Below, in pieces: positions 51,922-60,692 of a stretch of 64,000 bases of DNA. Numbering within the stretch: position 1 is the first letter of the stretch; each line of letters begins with the position of its first letter. The notes beneath the pieces are model-generated. The model did no database searches. It was given only the letters and a program-made list of their open reading frames with translations, and was not told the origin of the DNA. The translations under genes and the position numbers were made by a program. Origin of the DNA: Clostridium zeae (GTDB taxonomy: Bacteria; Bacillota; Clostridia; Clostridiales; Clostridiaceae); contig NZ_BMBA01000013.1 in NCBI RefSeq assembly GCF_017312485.1, forward strand, positions 1-64,000. Direction: 5' to 3'.

Positions 51922-52167
51922 TCGTACATAAATAGATCATAATCTAGCGCTTTAAGGTTGCTTATAATAAATTATTTTATAGGTATACCTTCTTATTAAG
52001 ATAAATAATTTTTCACTGTTTAAAATTATATAAATTTGATACATTCCCTATACACAGCGTTTTTTATTATTAAATTGTTAACAAAGCGAACGATGCGCTA
52101 ACTCTTTGAAAAATATTACTTGCATTCGTATTAACAATGTTAATTGCAATAGCACTAATACCCATAT

Positions 52168-52196
52168 TGACAACCTTTATTAGCTATTATAAAATC
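52168..52196 (+). promoter_or_regulatory. Sigma-A promoter of the ABC leader
   Basis: TTGACA (52168-52173), 17-bp spacer, TAAAAT (52191-52196). The predicted start is near 52203, giving a 365-nt leader. Confidence 0.7.
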
Positions 52197-52228
52197 TGTT
52201 TAAGTCATTTGTAGAAATTTTGTAGGTA

Positions 52229-52258
52229 AAGATTAATAGTAAAATTAATTAATCTTTT
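52229..52258 (+). terminator. Leader hairpin 1
   Basis: AAAGATTAAT / ATTAATCTTT perfect 10-bp stem with a T-rich region (TTTTGTAATTTTTTT) after it, only about 26 nt after the predicted transcription start. Confidence 0.55.
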
Positions 52259-52399
52259 GTAATTTTTTTAAGTTTTTTATAGAAAAACTTCGTAGTAGTA
52301 TTGTTATGACTTAAATTTACGTTTAAAACTGTAGTATTTGTAGAATTTGTAGGAGATAATGAATTTTTAGGCCTTTATAGGTTTTATTTGTGATATCAC

Positions 52400-52435
52400 A
52401 AACTCTCCTAAGTATTTTCTTAGTGAGAGTTTTTT
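52400..52435 (+). terminator. Leader hairpin 2, intrinsic terminator
   Basis: AAACTCTC + CTAAG pairs with CTTAG + GAGAGTTT (one bulged T), then TTTTTT. The 3' arm contains UAG and GAG triplets, as the Bacillus hut terminator does. Confidence 0.75.
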
Positions 52436-52566
52436 AGTTATACACTAACTTAACCTAAAGTATATAAAGTCTAGAATTAATATTCATTAGCTATATAGAG
52501 TCTCTATTATTTACGCTATAGAAACTCTTTATTTAATATTTATTTTAAAAATTGGAGGATGGTAGT

Positions 52567-53559
52567 ATGGTAGCACAGAGAAAAAAAATCATTTCATTTC
52601 TTTCCTTAGGAGTATCAGTATTTCTTTTAGTTGGGTGTAGCTCAACTTCAAAAAGTTCTAACAAGGTGAAAAATATAGGAATAACTCAAATAGTTGAACA
52701 TCCAGCTTTGGATTCTGCGAGAAAAGGCTTTATAGCTGCTCTTGAAGAAAATGGTCTAAAGGATAAAGATAATATAAATATAGATTTTCAAAATGCCCAG
52801 GGTGATCTACCCACAACTCAAAGTATTGCTCAAAAATTCGTATCTGAGAAGAAGGATTTAATATTTGCAATTTCAACCCCAAGTGCGCAAGCAGCATTTA
52901 ATGCCACTAAAGATATTCCAATTGTAATAACTGCAGTTACTGATCCACAAAAAGCAGAATTAGTAAAATCTAAAGATAATCCAGATACAAACGTAACAGG
53001 AACAAGCGATTACGTTCCTATAGATAACCAATTTCAGCTAATAAAAGACTTAATACCAAATGCAAAAAACATAGGCTTCATATACAACACAAGTGAAACA
53101 AACTCGCAAAACCAGCTTGATGAAGCAAAATCTGTAGCTTCAAAATTTGGATTTACTATAAAACCTGTAGGGGTAACAAGTACTAATGACGTTCCATCAG
53201 CACTTGATGGATTGCTATCAAAGGTTGATGTTCTGTACACGCCTACTGATAACTTAATAGCTTCTTCTATGCCTATAATATCTAAGAAAGCTATAGATCA
53301 TAAAATTCCTGTTATTGGTGCTGAAAAAGCTCATGTTGATTCTGGTGCCTTAGCTACAAAAGGCATAGACTACTACAAGCTTGGTCATGAAACTGGCCTT
53401 ATGGCTGTTAAGGTATTAAACGGACAATCTCCTAAAAATATGCCTATTAAAACACTAGATAATTTGGATATAGTGGTAAACGAAGCTACAGCAAAAGCTT
53501 TAGGAATAACAATACCTGATAAACTTAAGGGTAATATTAAGACCGTAGGAGGTAATTAA
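52567..53559 (+). CDS. ABC transporter substrate-binding lipoprotein (TrpX-type)
   Basis: A 330-residue lipoprotein of the ABC_sub_bind family (TrpX-like), whose characterised streptococcal relatives import tryptophan or related aromatic amino acids. It has signal peptide KKIISFLSLGVSVFLL and lipobox LVGC with C24. The body contains ITQIVEHPALDSARKGFIAAL, IAQKFVSEKKDLIFAISTPSAQA and VGVTSTNDVPSALDGLLSKVD, typical of the family. I use ATG 52567, eight bases after GGAGG. First gene of a three-gene operon; the amino acid transported is not fixed by sequence. Confidence 0.88.
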   Translation: MVAQRKKIISFLSLGVSVFLLVGCSSTSKSSNKVKNIGITQIVEHPALDSARKGFIAALEENGLKDKDNINIDFQNAQGDLPTTQSIAQKFVSEKKDLIFAISTPSAQAAFNATKDIPIVITAVTDPQKAELVKSKDNPDTNVTGTSDYVPIDNQFQLIKDLIPNAKNIGFIYNTSETNSQNQLDEAKSVASKFGFTIKPVGVTSTNDVPSALDGLLSKVDVLYTPTDNLIASSMPIISKKAIDHKIPVIGAEKAHVDSGALATKGIDYYKLGHETGLMAVKVLNGQSPKNMPIKTLDNLDIVVNEATAKALGITIPDKLKGNIKTVGGN

Positions 53560-53561
53560 CT

Positions 53562-54443
53562 ATGTGGTTAAGCATCCTAGAACAAGGTCTTATATTCGCA
53601 ATAATGGCTCAAGGAGTTTATATAACTTATAGAATATTAGATTTTCCTGATATGTCTGTGGATGGCACCTTTGTTTTAGGTGCATCTGTTGCAGCCGTTT
53701 TTATATCCAATGGAATGAATCCGTATCTTGCAACGCTTCTCGCATTTTTAGCTGGAATGTTAGGCGGGTCATTGACAGCTTTACTTCATATAAAATTCAA
53801 TATATCCAACATACTTTCAGGAATACTAGTTATGCTTGGTATATACTCAATAAACTTAAGAGTAATGGGAAGACCAAATATACCTTTGTTTAATAAAAAT
53901 ACAATATTTAATCACAACCTACCCAACGTAGTAACTATATTATTGATAGTCTTAACAACTAAAATATTGTTTGACTTATTTATAAAAACTAAGTTAGGCT
54001 TTCTCCTAAGAGCAACAGGAGATAATCATCAGTTAGTAACTTCACTTGGTTTTAATTTATCAGTAACAAAGCTTCTTGGCCTTATGATATCAAATGGATT
54101 AGTAGCTTTGTCAGGAGCAATAATGGCTCAATACCAAGGCTTCTCTGATATAACTATGGGTACAGGCACTATAGTTATGGGACTTGCTGCAATAATATTA
54201 GGTGAATCTATCTTTAAGACTTTTAAGTTTCTTAAAGCCACAACCTTAGCTACTTTAGGTGCCATATTATATAAAGGTGTAATTGCTATAGTCCTTAATC
54301 TAGGATTGCCTCCAACAGATCTCAAATTAATAACCTCTCTTATTGTAATAGTTATACTAGCTATATACAGCAAAGGCGGCAAGCTAGTATTTAAAACTGC
54401 AAACGCAAAAAATAAAGGAGGTGTTTCCCTTGCTTCAAATTAG
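53562..54443 (+). CDS. ABC transporter permease (TrpY-type, LivH-like)
   Basis: A 293-residue permease with eight or nine membrane segments of the BPD_transp_2 (LivH/LivM) family. DFPDMSVDGTFVLGASVAAVF near 30-50 and AIMAQYQGFSDITMGTGTIVMGLAAIILGE near 185-214 are the family's substrate-pathway and ATPase-contact regions. It starts 3 bp after the binding protein gene and overlaps the ATPase gene by 14 bp, so the three are translationally coupled. Confidence 0.9.
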   Translation: MWLSILEQGLIFAIMAQGVYITYRILDFPDMSVDGTFVLGASVAAVFISNGMNPYLATLLAFLAGMLGGSLTALLHIKFNISNILSGILVMLGIYSINLRVMGRPNIPLFNKNTIFNHNLPNVVTILLIVLTTKILFDLFIKTKLGFLLRATGDNHQLVTSLGFNLSVTKLLGLMISNGLVALSGAIMAQYQGFSDITMGTGTIVMGLAAIILGESIFKTFKFLKATTLATLGAILYKGVIAIVLNLGLPPTDLKLITSLIVIVILAIYSKGGKLVFKTANAKNKGGVSLASN

Positions 54444-55224
54444 TAATATTAAAAAGTCTTTTAATAAAAATACTGTAAATGAAAATATATTATTTGATAA
54501 TCTTTCAATAACTATAAATGATGGTGATTTTATTACTTTAATAGGAAGTAATGGTGCTGGTAAATCTACTTTATTAAATATAATTTCCGGAAATACCAAT
54601 TTAGATGAAGGCAGCATTTTATTGAATAATAAAAGTATAGAAAGCCTTCCTGAATATAAAAGAACCAAATTTATAGGCCGTGTATTCCAAAATCCTTCTA
54701 GTGGTATCGCTCCATCTATGACGGTATTGGAAAATTTAACAATGGCTAACAGTAAAAATAAAAGATTTAATCTATCTTTTGGTGTAACAAAAAAAGATAG
54801 GGAATTATTTAAAAATATATTATCCAATCATTCACTTGGATTAGAGGAGAAATTAGATGTTAAAGTTGGAATGTTATCTGGAGGTCAAAGGCAGGCTCTT
54901 TCTTTAGTAATGGCTACTTTATCAAAGCCTGCATTACTTCTTTTGGATGAACATACTGCTGCTTTAGACCCTTCAATGTCAGAGAAGGTACTCAATATAA
55001 CTAATAGTATAATTAAAGATAATACTATAACTACTTTAATGGTTACTCATGATCTTAATCAGGCTATCTCTTTAGGGAATAGATTAATAATGCTTCACAG
55101 AGGTAAGGTAGTAATCGATATATCTGGTGAGGACAAGAAAAGCCTAACCATAGAAAAACTGCTTGGATACTTCAAAAATATATCAGATATAGGTTTATTA
55201 AGCGATAGGTCATTATTTTCTTAA
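54430..55224 (+). CDS. ABC transporter ATP-binding protein (TrpZ-type)
   Basis: A 264-residue ATPase with Walker A GSNGAGKST near 41-49, signature LSGGQRQALSL near 147, Walker B LLLLDEHTAALDP (His replacing the usual Pro, as often in this subgroup) and VTHD. It energises the TrpX/TrpY-type importer. The start is TTG at 54430, eight bases after AAAGGAGG, inside the permease's last codons; GTG 54421 is possible but overlaps the ribosome site. Confidence 0.92.
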   Translation: MLQISNIKKSFNKNTVNENILFDNLSITINDGDFITLIGSNGAGKSTLLNIISGNTNLDEGSILLNNKSIESLPEYKRTKFIGRVFQNPSSGIAPSMTVLENLTMANSKNKRFNLSFGVTKKDRELFKNILSNHSLGLEEKLDVKVGMLSGGQRQALSLVMATLSKPALLLLDEHTAALDPSMSEKVLNITNSIIKDNTITTLMVTHDLNQAISLGNRLIMLHRGKVVIDISGEDKKSLTIEKLLGYFKNISDIGLLSDRSLFS

Positions 55225-55299
55225 CAACTTTTCGAAGTTTAACTCATTTTAGCTTTGTTATCATTTAAAAATTCTAAAATTATTAGTTAATAAAAATTA

Positions 55300-55330
55300 A
55301 GGCTAAATAAGTGAACTACTTATTTAGCCT
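55300..55330. terminator. Terminator of the ABC operon
   Basis: AGGCTAAATAAGT / ACTTATTTAGCCT stem with CTCTTT after it. Confidence 0.85.
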
Positions 55331-55403
55331 CTCTTTATGAACATATATATCTACTTAATTATAATTTAAAATAATCATCTAATTTTTCAAAATTTATCCA
55401 AAC

Positions 55404-56552
55404 TTAAATATTCAAGTTCTTCTTAGCAAAAGCCATCATCTTTTCAATTTGATCAGCTTCAAAAATAGCCTCTCCTCTTACAGGATAACTATCTTTAGCG
55501 CCTAACCCATAACGACCTAATTCTATAGCTTTTTTATAATCATTATTAATGTAAAGTTCATATGCAATCTTTACACGATATCCTGATATAGTATCATTTT
55601 GTGAAATACTCTTTTTTATCTTTTCAAAAATATCTTTTGCCTTATTGCTATCTTTACTTATTGAGCAGTAAGCATAAAATACATTGTAAAGCATCTCTGC
55701 TCGATAATATTCTGGATATACTTCAATATTTTCTTCAATTAGCTTTATAAACTTCATAGCTTTATCTTCATTTCCCAAATCTAAAAAATGATAAAACCTA
55801 TAGTAATTCATAACAACTCCCGAAATGTCATTGTCAGCTAAATAGTTATTATCACTAAAGAAACTTGTATTAATATCTCTAGGTCTTATACCAGCCATAA
55901 GCTGATTGCTTACTAACACAGTAGATAACTGGGCCATATCATCAGGTGATTTTCTAATGACGCTTAATGCCAGTAATCCATCAGTTTTAAATCCTTTATT
56001 TGAGAAAGGTACGATGTTTATCAACACAGTAAAGATCCCTACACCCCATCCTAATATGAAGAATGCACTTAAAAGAAAATTATTTTCTTGCGGTGCTATA
56101 TATAATGATCCTAGAAAGAATACTATCGATAAAATAACATTTACAATGATTCCACCTAAAGAATATATAACAAGTTTTGAATATACCTTATCTGTACTAG
56201 TTGGGAGCATAGAACATCTGCTACCATAGCCTAGATTTCTTTCTGTACCATATCTCAGCTCATCATTCTCTCTATACCAGCTAAATGGTCCGATTTTATA
56301 ACTAAACAGCTTAAACCTAACCAAAGTTCCCGCTATAAGATGCCCAAATTCATGAAGCGCTAAATGTATGTAAAAAACTAAAAAGAATAATATTATTACT
56401 ACTAACCAATGATAAGGTTTAACATTATCTGTTGGCAGGTTTAATACTTTTATGCTTTGTCTCTTTACAAATATAAATGCTAAAACCACACCTAATGCTA
56501 ATCCAAAAATTAAATTAATGGTTGTATCAATTGTCGATTTCTTATTTGCCAT
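55404..56552 (-). CDS. M50-family membrane metallopeptidase-like protein
   Basis: A 382-residue protein. The N-terminal half has membrane helices and the zinc motif HEFGH (near 66-70) in FYIHLALHEFGHLIAGTLV, as in site-2 proteases. A second group of segments follows at about 130-180. The last 150 residues are soluble helical repeats (ELYINNDYKKAIELGRYGL), TPR-like. The usual second zinc ligand motif (NxxPxxxxDG) appears as IVPFSNKGFKTDGLLAL near 180. A substrate (an anti-sigma factor, for example) is not apparent nearby. ATG at 56552 after AGGAGAA. Confidence 0.84.
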   Translation of the reverse strand: MANKKSTIDTTINLIFGLALGVVLAFIFVKRQSIKVLNLPTDNVKPYHWLVVIILFFLVFYIHLALHEFGHLIAGTLVRFKLFSYKIGPFSWYRENDELRYGTERNLGYGSRCSMLPTSTDKVYSKLVIYSLGGIIVNVILSIVFFLGSLYIAPQENNFLLSAFFILGWGVGIFTVLINIVPFSNKGFKTDGLLALSVIRKSPDDMAQLSTVLVSNQLMAGIRPRDINTSFFSDNNYLADNDISGVVMNYYRFYHFLDLGNEDKAMKFIKLIEENIEVYPEYYRAEMLYNVFYAYCSISKDSNKAKDIFEKIKKSISQNDTISGYRVKIAYELYINNDYKKAIELGRYGLGAKDSYPVRGEAIFEADQIEKMMAFAKKNLNI

Positions 56553-56754
56553 GAATATTCTCCTATAATGACTATTTTTTATGCATTTCTACTATACCTT
56601 CTATCTTATAATATACATATAGAATTATAACTTCAACCATTAATTTATTCTTGCCTAAATCATATAAGCTTCTTAATAATATTAGTCTACTAAAACCTTT
56701 TCATACATGATAAAATAACTGTATTGATACAGACATATTAGGTGGTGAAGTTAT

Positions 56755-58125
56755 ATGAATAGTATATATAAAAAAATAGTTTCAGATATTGAAGAAGATA
56801 TACATAGAGGCATATATAAATCTGGTGAAAAAATGCCTTCTATTCGAAAGCTTTCTATACAATATAATTGTTCCCAAAACACCGTAGTAAAAGCTTTTGA
56901 TACTTTAAGATATAATCACGTGATTTACTCTATACCTCAAAGTGGATATTATGTAGTAGAAAAAAACTTAGAAAACAACATCGAAAACTCTAAAATAATA
57001 AACTTTGATACTGGTAATCCCACTATAGGAACAATGAGTACCCCTGATTTAAAGCATTGCCTTGATAGAGCAGCGGATATATATAACAACACCTCTCTAA
57101 ACAATACTATGTCTGGGGTGGAATCTTTAAGGAAGCTATTAAGCAAATACCTATCTGATTTTCAGATATTTGTTGATATAAAAAACATATTTATAACATT
57201 AGGGGTACAACAAACTCTAAGCATACTGACCCTTATGCCTTTTCCTAATAAAAAAGCTAAGATTCTTATAGAGCAACCTACTTACAGACACTATATTGAT
57301 TTTTTAAAGTATTCGAAGGTTGATGTGCTTACTATAGAAAGAAATGAAAACGGAATAGATATAAAAGAACTTGAAAGACTTTTTAAATATGAAGATATAA
57401 AATTTTTCTATACAGTTCCTCGTAATCATAGTCCCTTAGGCACCTCTCTTAGTAAAAAGCAACGAAAGGCAATAGCATCCTTAGCAGCTAAGTATGATGT
57501 ATATATAGTTGAAGACGACTATTTTGGTGATATTTCAATTGATGCAAAATATGATCCAATATATTGTTATTCTGACCATAAACACAGTATATACTTAAAA
57601 AGCTTTTCAAAAATAATGCCATGGACAAGAATAGGATTAATTGTAGTTCCTTCTAGCTTATTAGATACTTTTGAGGAACATATCCAATTTTCCTATTATT
57701 CTTCTTACTTTTCAGCTTCATTAATATCACAAGCAACCTTAGAAATATATATAAGAAGTAACATCCTGAAGAAACATACTGATTCAATATCAAAGGAATT
57801 ATATGAAAAACACATAGCTCTAAGAAAGCATTTTAAAATCTTAAAAGGTTATGGAATTGAAGCTACCGGAAGTAACTTTTGTTTCTATTCTTACTTACGC
57901 CTCCCAGAGTGGATAAATGAGGATACATTAATTGAAAAATTAGAAGAGAACTCAGTGTTGGTAAGATCAGGCAAATTCTTTTACTTTGATGAATCTTCCT
58001 ATAGAAAAGGTATAAGGATAAGCATAGCAAGTGTGAGTATAAGTGATATAGATAATGGCCTTGGTATAATAGAAACCATCGTAAAATCGTTATACGATAA
58101 ATACTTACAAAGTTCAAATAGATAA
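56755..58125 (+). CDS. MocR/PdxR-type GntR transcriptional regulator with aminotransferase domain
   Basis: A 456-residue fusion of a GntR winged helix (1-70, KSGEKMPSIRKLSIQYNCSQNTVVKAFDTLR) with a class I aminotransferase-like domain. PLP Lys is in YLKSFSKIMPWTRIGL near 280-295; other ligands are EDDYFGD near 250 and NHSPLGTSLS near 220. Such regulators sense PLP or amino-acid adducts and usually control an adjacent gene; here the next gene is the YhhN-like membrane protein 170 bp downstream. ATG at 56755 follows GGTGGTGAAG. Confidence 0.9.
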   Translation: MNSIYKKIVSDIEEDIHRGIYKSGEKMPSIRKLSIQYNCSQNTVVKAFDTLRYNHVIYSIPQSGYYVVEKNLENNIENSKIINFDTGNPTIGTMSTPDLKHCLDRAADIYNNTSLNNTMSGVESLRKLLSKYLSDFQIFVDIKNIFITLGVQQTLSILTLMPFPNKKAKILIEQPTYRHYIDFLKYSKVDVLTIERNENGIDIKELERLFKYEDIKFFYTVPRNHSPLGTSLSKKQRKAIASLAAKYDVYIVEDDYFGDISIDAKYDPIYCYSDHKHSIYLKSFSKIMPWTRIGLIVVPSSLLDTFEEHIQFSYYSSYFSASLISQATLEIYIRSNILKKHTDSISKELYEKHIALRKHFKILKGYGIEATGSNFCFYSYLRLPEWINEDTLIEKLEENSVLVRSGKFFYFDESSYRKGIRISIASVSISDIDNGLGIIETIVKSLYDKYLQSSNR

Positions 58126-58298
58126 TAGACACAGAGAAAAAATACTTTGTTATACTAAAATTCTTTTATGCGTAGATCTTTGGTACTATAATTTTAAAAA
58201 GAATAAAATAATAATTTTTGATTTCGCATACTATATATATAAGTTCAATAGTACTCTTTTCTATTGAACTAATATATTATAGACAGAGGTCGTTAGTA

Positions 58299-59000
58299 TT
58301 GAAAAACTTATACTTCAAAATGATCATACTTATAGATTTATTTATATACATCTACTTCTTGATATCGTACACGATTACGAGAAATGTTGATATAGCTCTT
58401 CCTCCAATAATTAGATATTGCTACATCTTACTATGTTTCTTTCTAAGTATGCTTATTGAAAATAACTGCTATAGTATTATAGACAAAAGACTGCTTCAAA
58501 CAGCTCTATTTTTTACTATCATTGCAGATTTTTTCTTTATAATAATGGAATCACCTGAACTCGGAATTTTTATCTTTATATTTGTACAAATAACTTATAT
58601 ATTAAGGCACTCTAGAGCAATAAACTTAACTGCTATACATATAAAAACTTTACTTTTGTTATCTACAGCAGTCCTTTTTCTAGGATTTTTTTTAAAGCCT
58701 AAAAATATTGATACTAAGCTATATTATTTAGCTTTACTCTACGGAACTTTACTAATAAACAGCTTAATATGTGCATTTTTAACACTTAGAAGTAATCTTT
58801 ATTACAAACATAGTTCTTTAATGATAGTGTTTGGAATGTTCTTATTTTTTATGTGTGACATCAACGTTGGATTATATCCCTTAGTAACCGAATCTTATAA
58901 TATAGCCTCATTAAGCATGACAATCTATTTCTTGATATGGTTTTTTTATCTTCCATCCCAAATCTTATTAGCTCTTAGTGGTTATAGAAAACTTAAATAA
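58299..59000 (+). CDS. YhhN/TMEM86-like lysoplasmalogenase family membrane protein
   Basis: A 233-residue protein with eight hydrophobic segments. FTIIADFFFIIM near 67, GIFIFIFVQITYILRHS near 80-96 and VFGMFLFFMCDINVGL near 190 follow the YhhN (lysoplasmalogenase) pattern, whose paired Asp residues serve catalysis. Clostridia make plasmalogens, so hydrolysis of lysoplasmalogen would be sensible, but the match is from pattern only. I use TTG 58299, nine bases after AGAGG; the frame is open back to 58218. Same direction as the MocR regulator. Confidence 0.62.
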   Translation: MKNLYFKMIILIDLFIYIYFLISYTITRNVDIALPPIIRYCYILLCFFLSMLIENNCYSIIDKRLLQTALFFTIIADFFFIIMESPELGIFIFIFVQITYILRHSRAINLTAIHIKTLLLLSTAVLFLGFFLKPKNIDTKLYYLALLYGTLLINSLICAFLTLRSNLYYKHSSLMIVFGMFLFFMCDINVGLYPLVTESYNIASLSMTIYFLIWFFYLPSQILLALSGYRKLK

Positions 59001-59023
59001 ATAAAAAATATAAGTCTATTAAT

Positions 59024-59058
59024 AAAAATGGCTAACGTTTATTTCATTAGCCATTTTT
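59024..59058. terminator. Bidirectional terminator
   Basis: AAAAATGGCTAA / TTAGCCATTTTTT stem between convergent genes. Confidence 0.88.
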
Positions 59059-59169
59059 TCGTATCTGCCTTCATTCCTTACATAATAAAGCTTTACAGGC
59101 AACCAAATTCTATCTTTTTTGAATAAAAACTTTCAAACGCTTTTAACTATAATATATTAAAAGAATATG

Positions 59170-60231
59170 TTAATTTGTATTCAATTTAGCTTTTTTATAA
59201 GTTACATTCTTGATATCTAATCCATTTCCTAATGATTTATAAGAATTCTTATTCCTAGGGTCTAAAAATTCTGTTTCATTGTAATATATTCTCGGAGTTT
59301 TCCAAAGAGTTACTAGGGCTTTCACTAGTGACATTTGTAGATATTTCTCCGGCCAGAATTCTAATATCTTTTCCTTTACTATCGGATAATATTTAGGATT
59401 TATACCTGGAAACATATGATGTTCCACATGATAAGAAAAATTAAAGTGCAATATGTCAATCCATTTTGGAACTGTTACGGAAAGACTATTTGCTAATGGA
59501 TCGTTCACTGGTACTAATGGATTTAGTCTATGATTAGTTGATATATATGCCATTACAATAAAATTCCCTATCATTAACGGAATAAGGTACATAAATATCC
59601 ATTTATTAATACCCACATAATATAATAAACCTATCCAAACTGCCCAAGGAACTAACATTTGCAACCATACTCCTAATTTTTTTGATTTAAACTCACTGAT
59701 ATAGGTAAAGAACATTCTCATTGTATGCATTGAAAAAGTAAATGTTAGAGATAAAAAACTCACAAATGCTCTAAAATTGAGAGGTAACTTATATACCCAT
59801 TTAACAATCATAGGACTCTTTAGTAATTGCTCGAAACTAATCCATGCATCTGGGTCTTTCTCTTCATCCTGAGTATGTGCATGATGAGTTATATTGTGCC
59901 ATTTAATCCAAAGCCTTGGACTTACACTCAATGGCGCAAAAGCTAATCCCCCAAGTAAATTTCTCACCCATGGTTTTCTTACTACAGTTCCATGCAATAT
60001 TTCATGCCCCAAGAACCCCATAGCAGCAAAACTAAACCCTAGTATTATTGAAAAAAATAGACTAGCTATTATATTCATATTCATCTGTTTAATAACTATC
60101 ATACAACTTATTATAACAATTACATACGCTAGCCCTCCTAACAATCTTTGTGGAACAGGCTTTCGTACTTCTTCAGGCATTTCTTTAGATAACCTCTTTA
60201 CATACCAAGCTATATCATGAAACTCTTTCAT
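59170..60231 (-). CDS. Fatty acid desaturase (di-iron, acyl-lipid type)
   Basis: A 353-residue membrane desaturase. The three histidine boxes for the di-iron centre are all present: HEILHG (near 73), WHNITHHAHT (near 109-118) and SYHVEHHMFPG (near 273-283). About four hydrophobic segments surround them. Characterised members use O2 and electrons from ferredoxin to place a double bond, which is odd in an anaerobe; the enzyme may serve oxygen exposure or membrane adjustment. The promoter carries a Fur-like site. ATG at 60229-60231 follows AAAGGATG. Confidence 0.92.
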   Translation of the reverse strand: MKEFHDIAWYVKRLSKEMPEEVRKPVPQRLLGGLAYVIVIISCMIVIKQMNMNIIASLFFSIILGFSFAAMGFLGHEILHGTVVRKPWVRNLLGGLAFAPLSVSPRLWIKWHNITHHAHTQDEEKDPDAWISFEQLLKSPMIVKWVYKLPLNFRAFVSFLSLTFTFSMHTMRMFFTYISEFKSKKLGVWLQMLVPWAVWIGLLYYVGINKWIFMYLIPLMIGNFIVMAYISTNHRLNPLVPVNDPLANSLSVTVPKWIDILHFNFSYHVEHHMFPGINPKYYPIVKEKILEFWPEKYLQMSLVKALVTLWKTPRIYYNETEFLDPRNKNSYKSLGNGLDIKNVTYKKAKLNTN

Positions 60232-60443
60232 CTAATAACATCCTTTCTAAAATTACTTATAAGCAGTTTACCTTAATAGGCCTATCCTCAAAACCTGCAG
60301 GTCAATAAGTTCTCAATTCACAATAATTTTTAATTTATACATTTTATTTAATTTGAATAATTAAACATAAATTGCGCTTAAACCTAGTAATGTAGCTCTT
60401 CCTTACAAATAATATTTTGATAATCAAAGTATTTTATGTTCCT
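60232..60443. other. 205-nt leader of the desaturase
   Basis: An untranslated region between the predicted promoter and the start codon. It holds a small palindrome, CCTGCAGG, near 60294. Nothing recognised as a riboswitch. Confidence 0.4.
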
Positions 60444-60473
60444 ATGATATCAATAATCATTATCCATTGTCAA
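60444..60473 (-). promoter_or_regulatory. Desaturase promoter overlapped by a Fur-like box
   Basis: On the minus strand TTGACA (60468-60473), 18-bp spacer, TATCAT (60444-60449). The plus-strand GATATCAATAATCATTATC at 60446-60464 agrees with the Fur consensus at 16 of 19 positions and fills the spacer. The -35 and -10 hexamers are the same as in the flavodoxin promoter. Confidence 0.68.
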
Positions 60474-60692
60474 CTATTATTTCCTAATAGTGTTGTAATA
60501 AATCAAAAAACTTTTTTAATATTTTCTTTATAACTTTTATCATTTATACATAAACTATAGATATGAATACACTATAGGAACCTACAAACTCTACTTTAAT
60601 TTAACAAATATTAATCCAAATATGTACAACTTATGTATTTCTAGTATAATAATTTAATATAGGTATATAATTTAATACAAGAGGAGATATTT

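Larger units (their letters stand above)
52203..52566 (+). promoter_or_regulatory. Candidate HutP-type antitermination leader of the ABC operon
   Basis: UAG triplets occur at 52212, 52223, 52237, 52280, 52293, 52296, 52332, 52341, 52350, 52368 and 52378; those from 52332 keep a spacing near 9 nt, with 6-nt gaps. The ATTTGTAGAA...TTTGTAGG unit occurs twice (about 52207 and 52338), each copy before a hairpin. Terminator-like hairpins are at 52229-52258, 52400-52435 and, weaker, 52497-52528. HutP in Bacillus reads NAG repeats with 4-nt gaps; the gap differs here, so binding is only inferred. T-box hallmarks are absent. Confidence 0.5.

Noticed and set aside
52203-52566. T-box or TRAP control of the TrpX-type operon
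   Set aside because: The T-box sequence (AGGGTGGNACCGCG-like) is absent, and TRAP needs GAG/UAG triplets with 2-3-nt gaps, while the gaps here are 6 or more.
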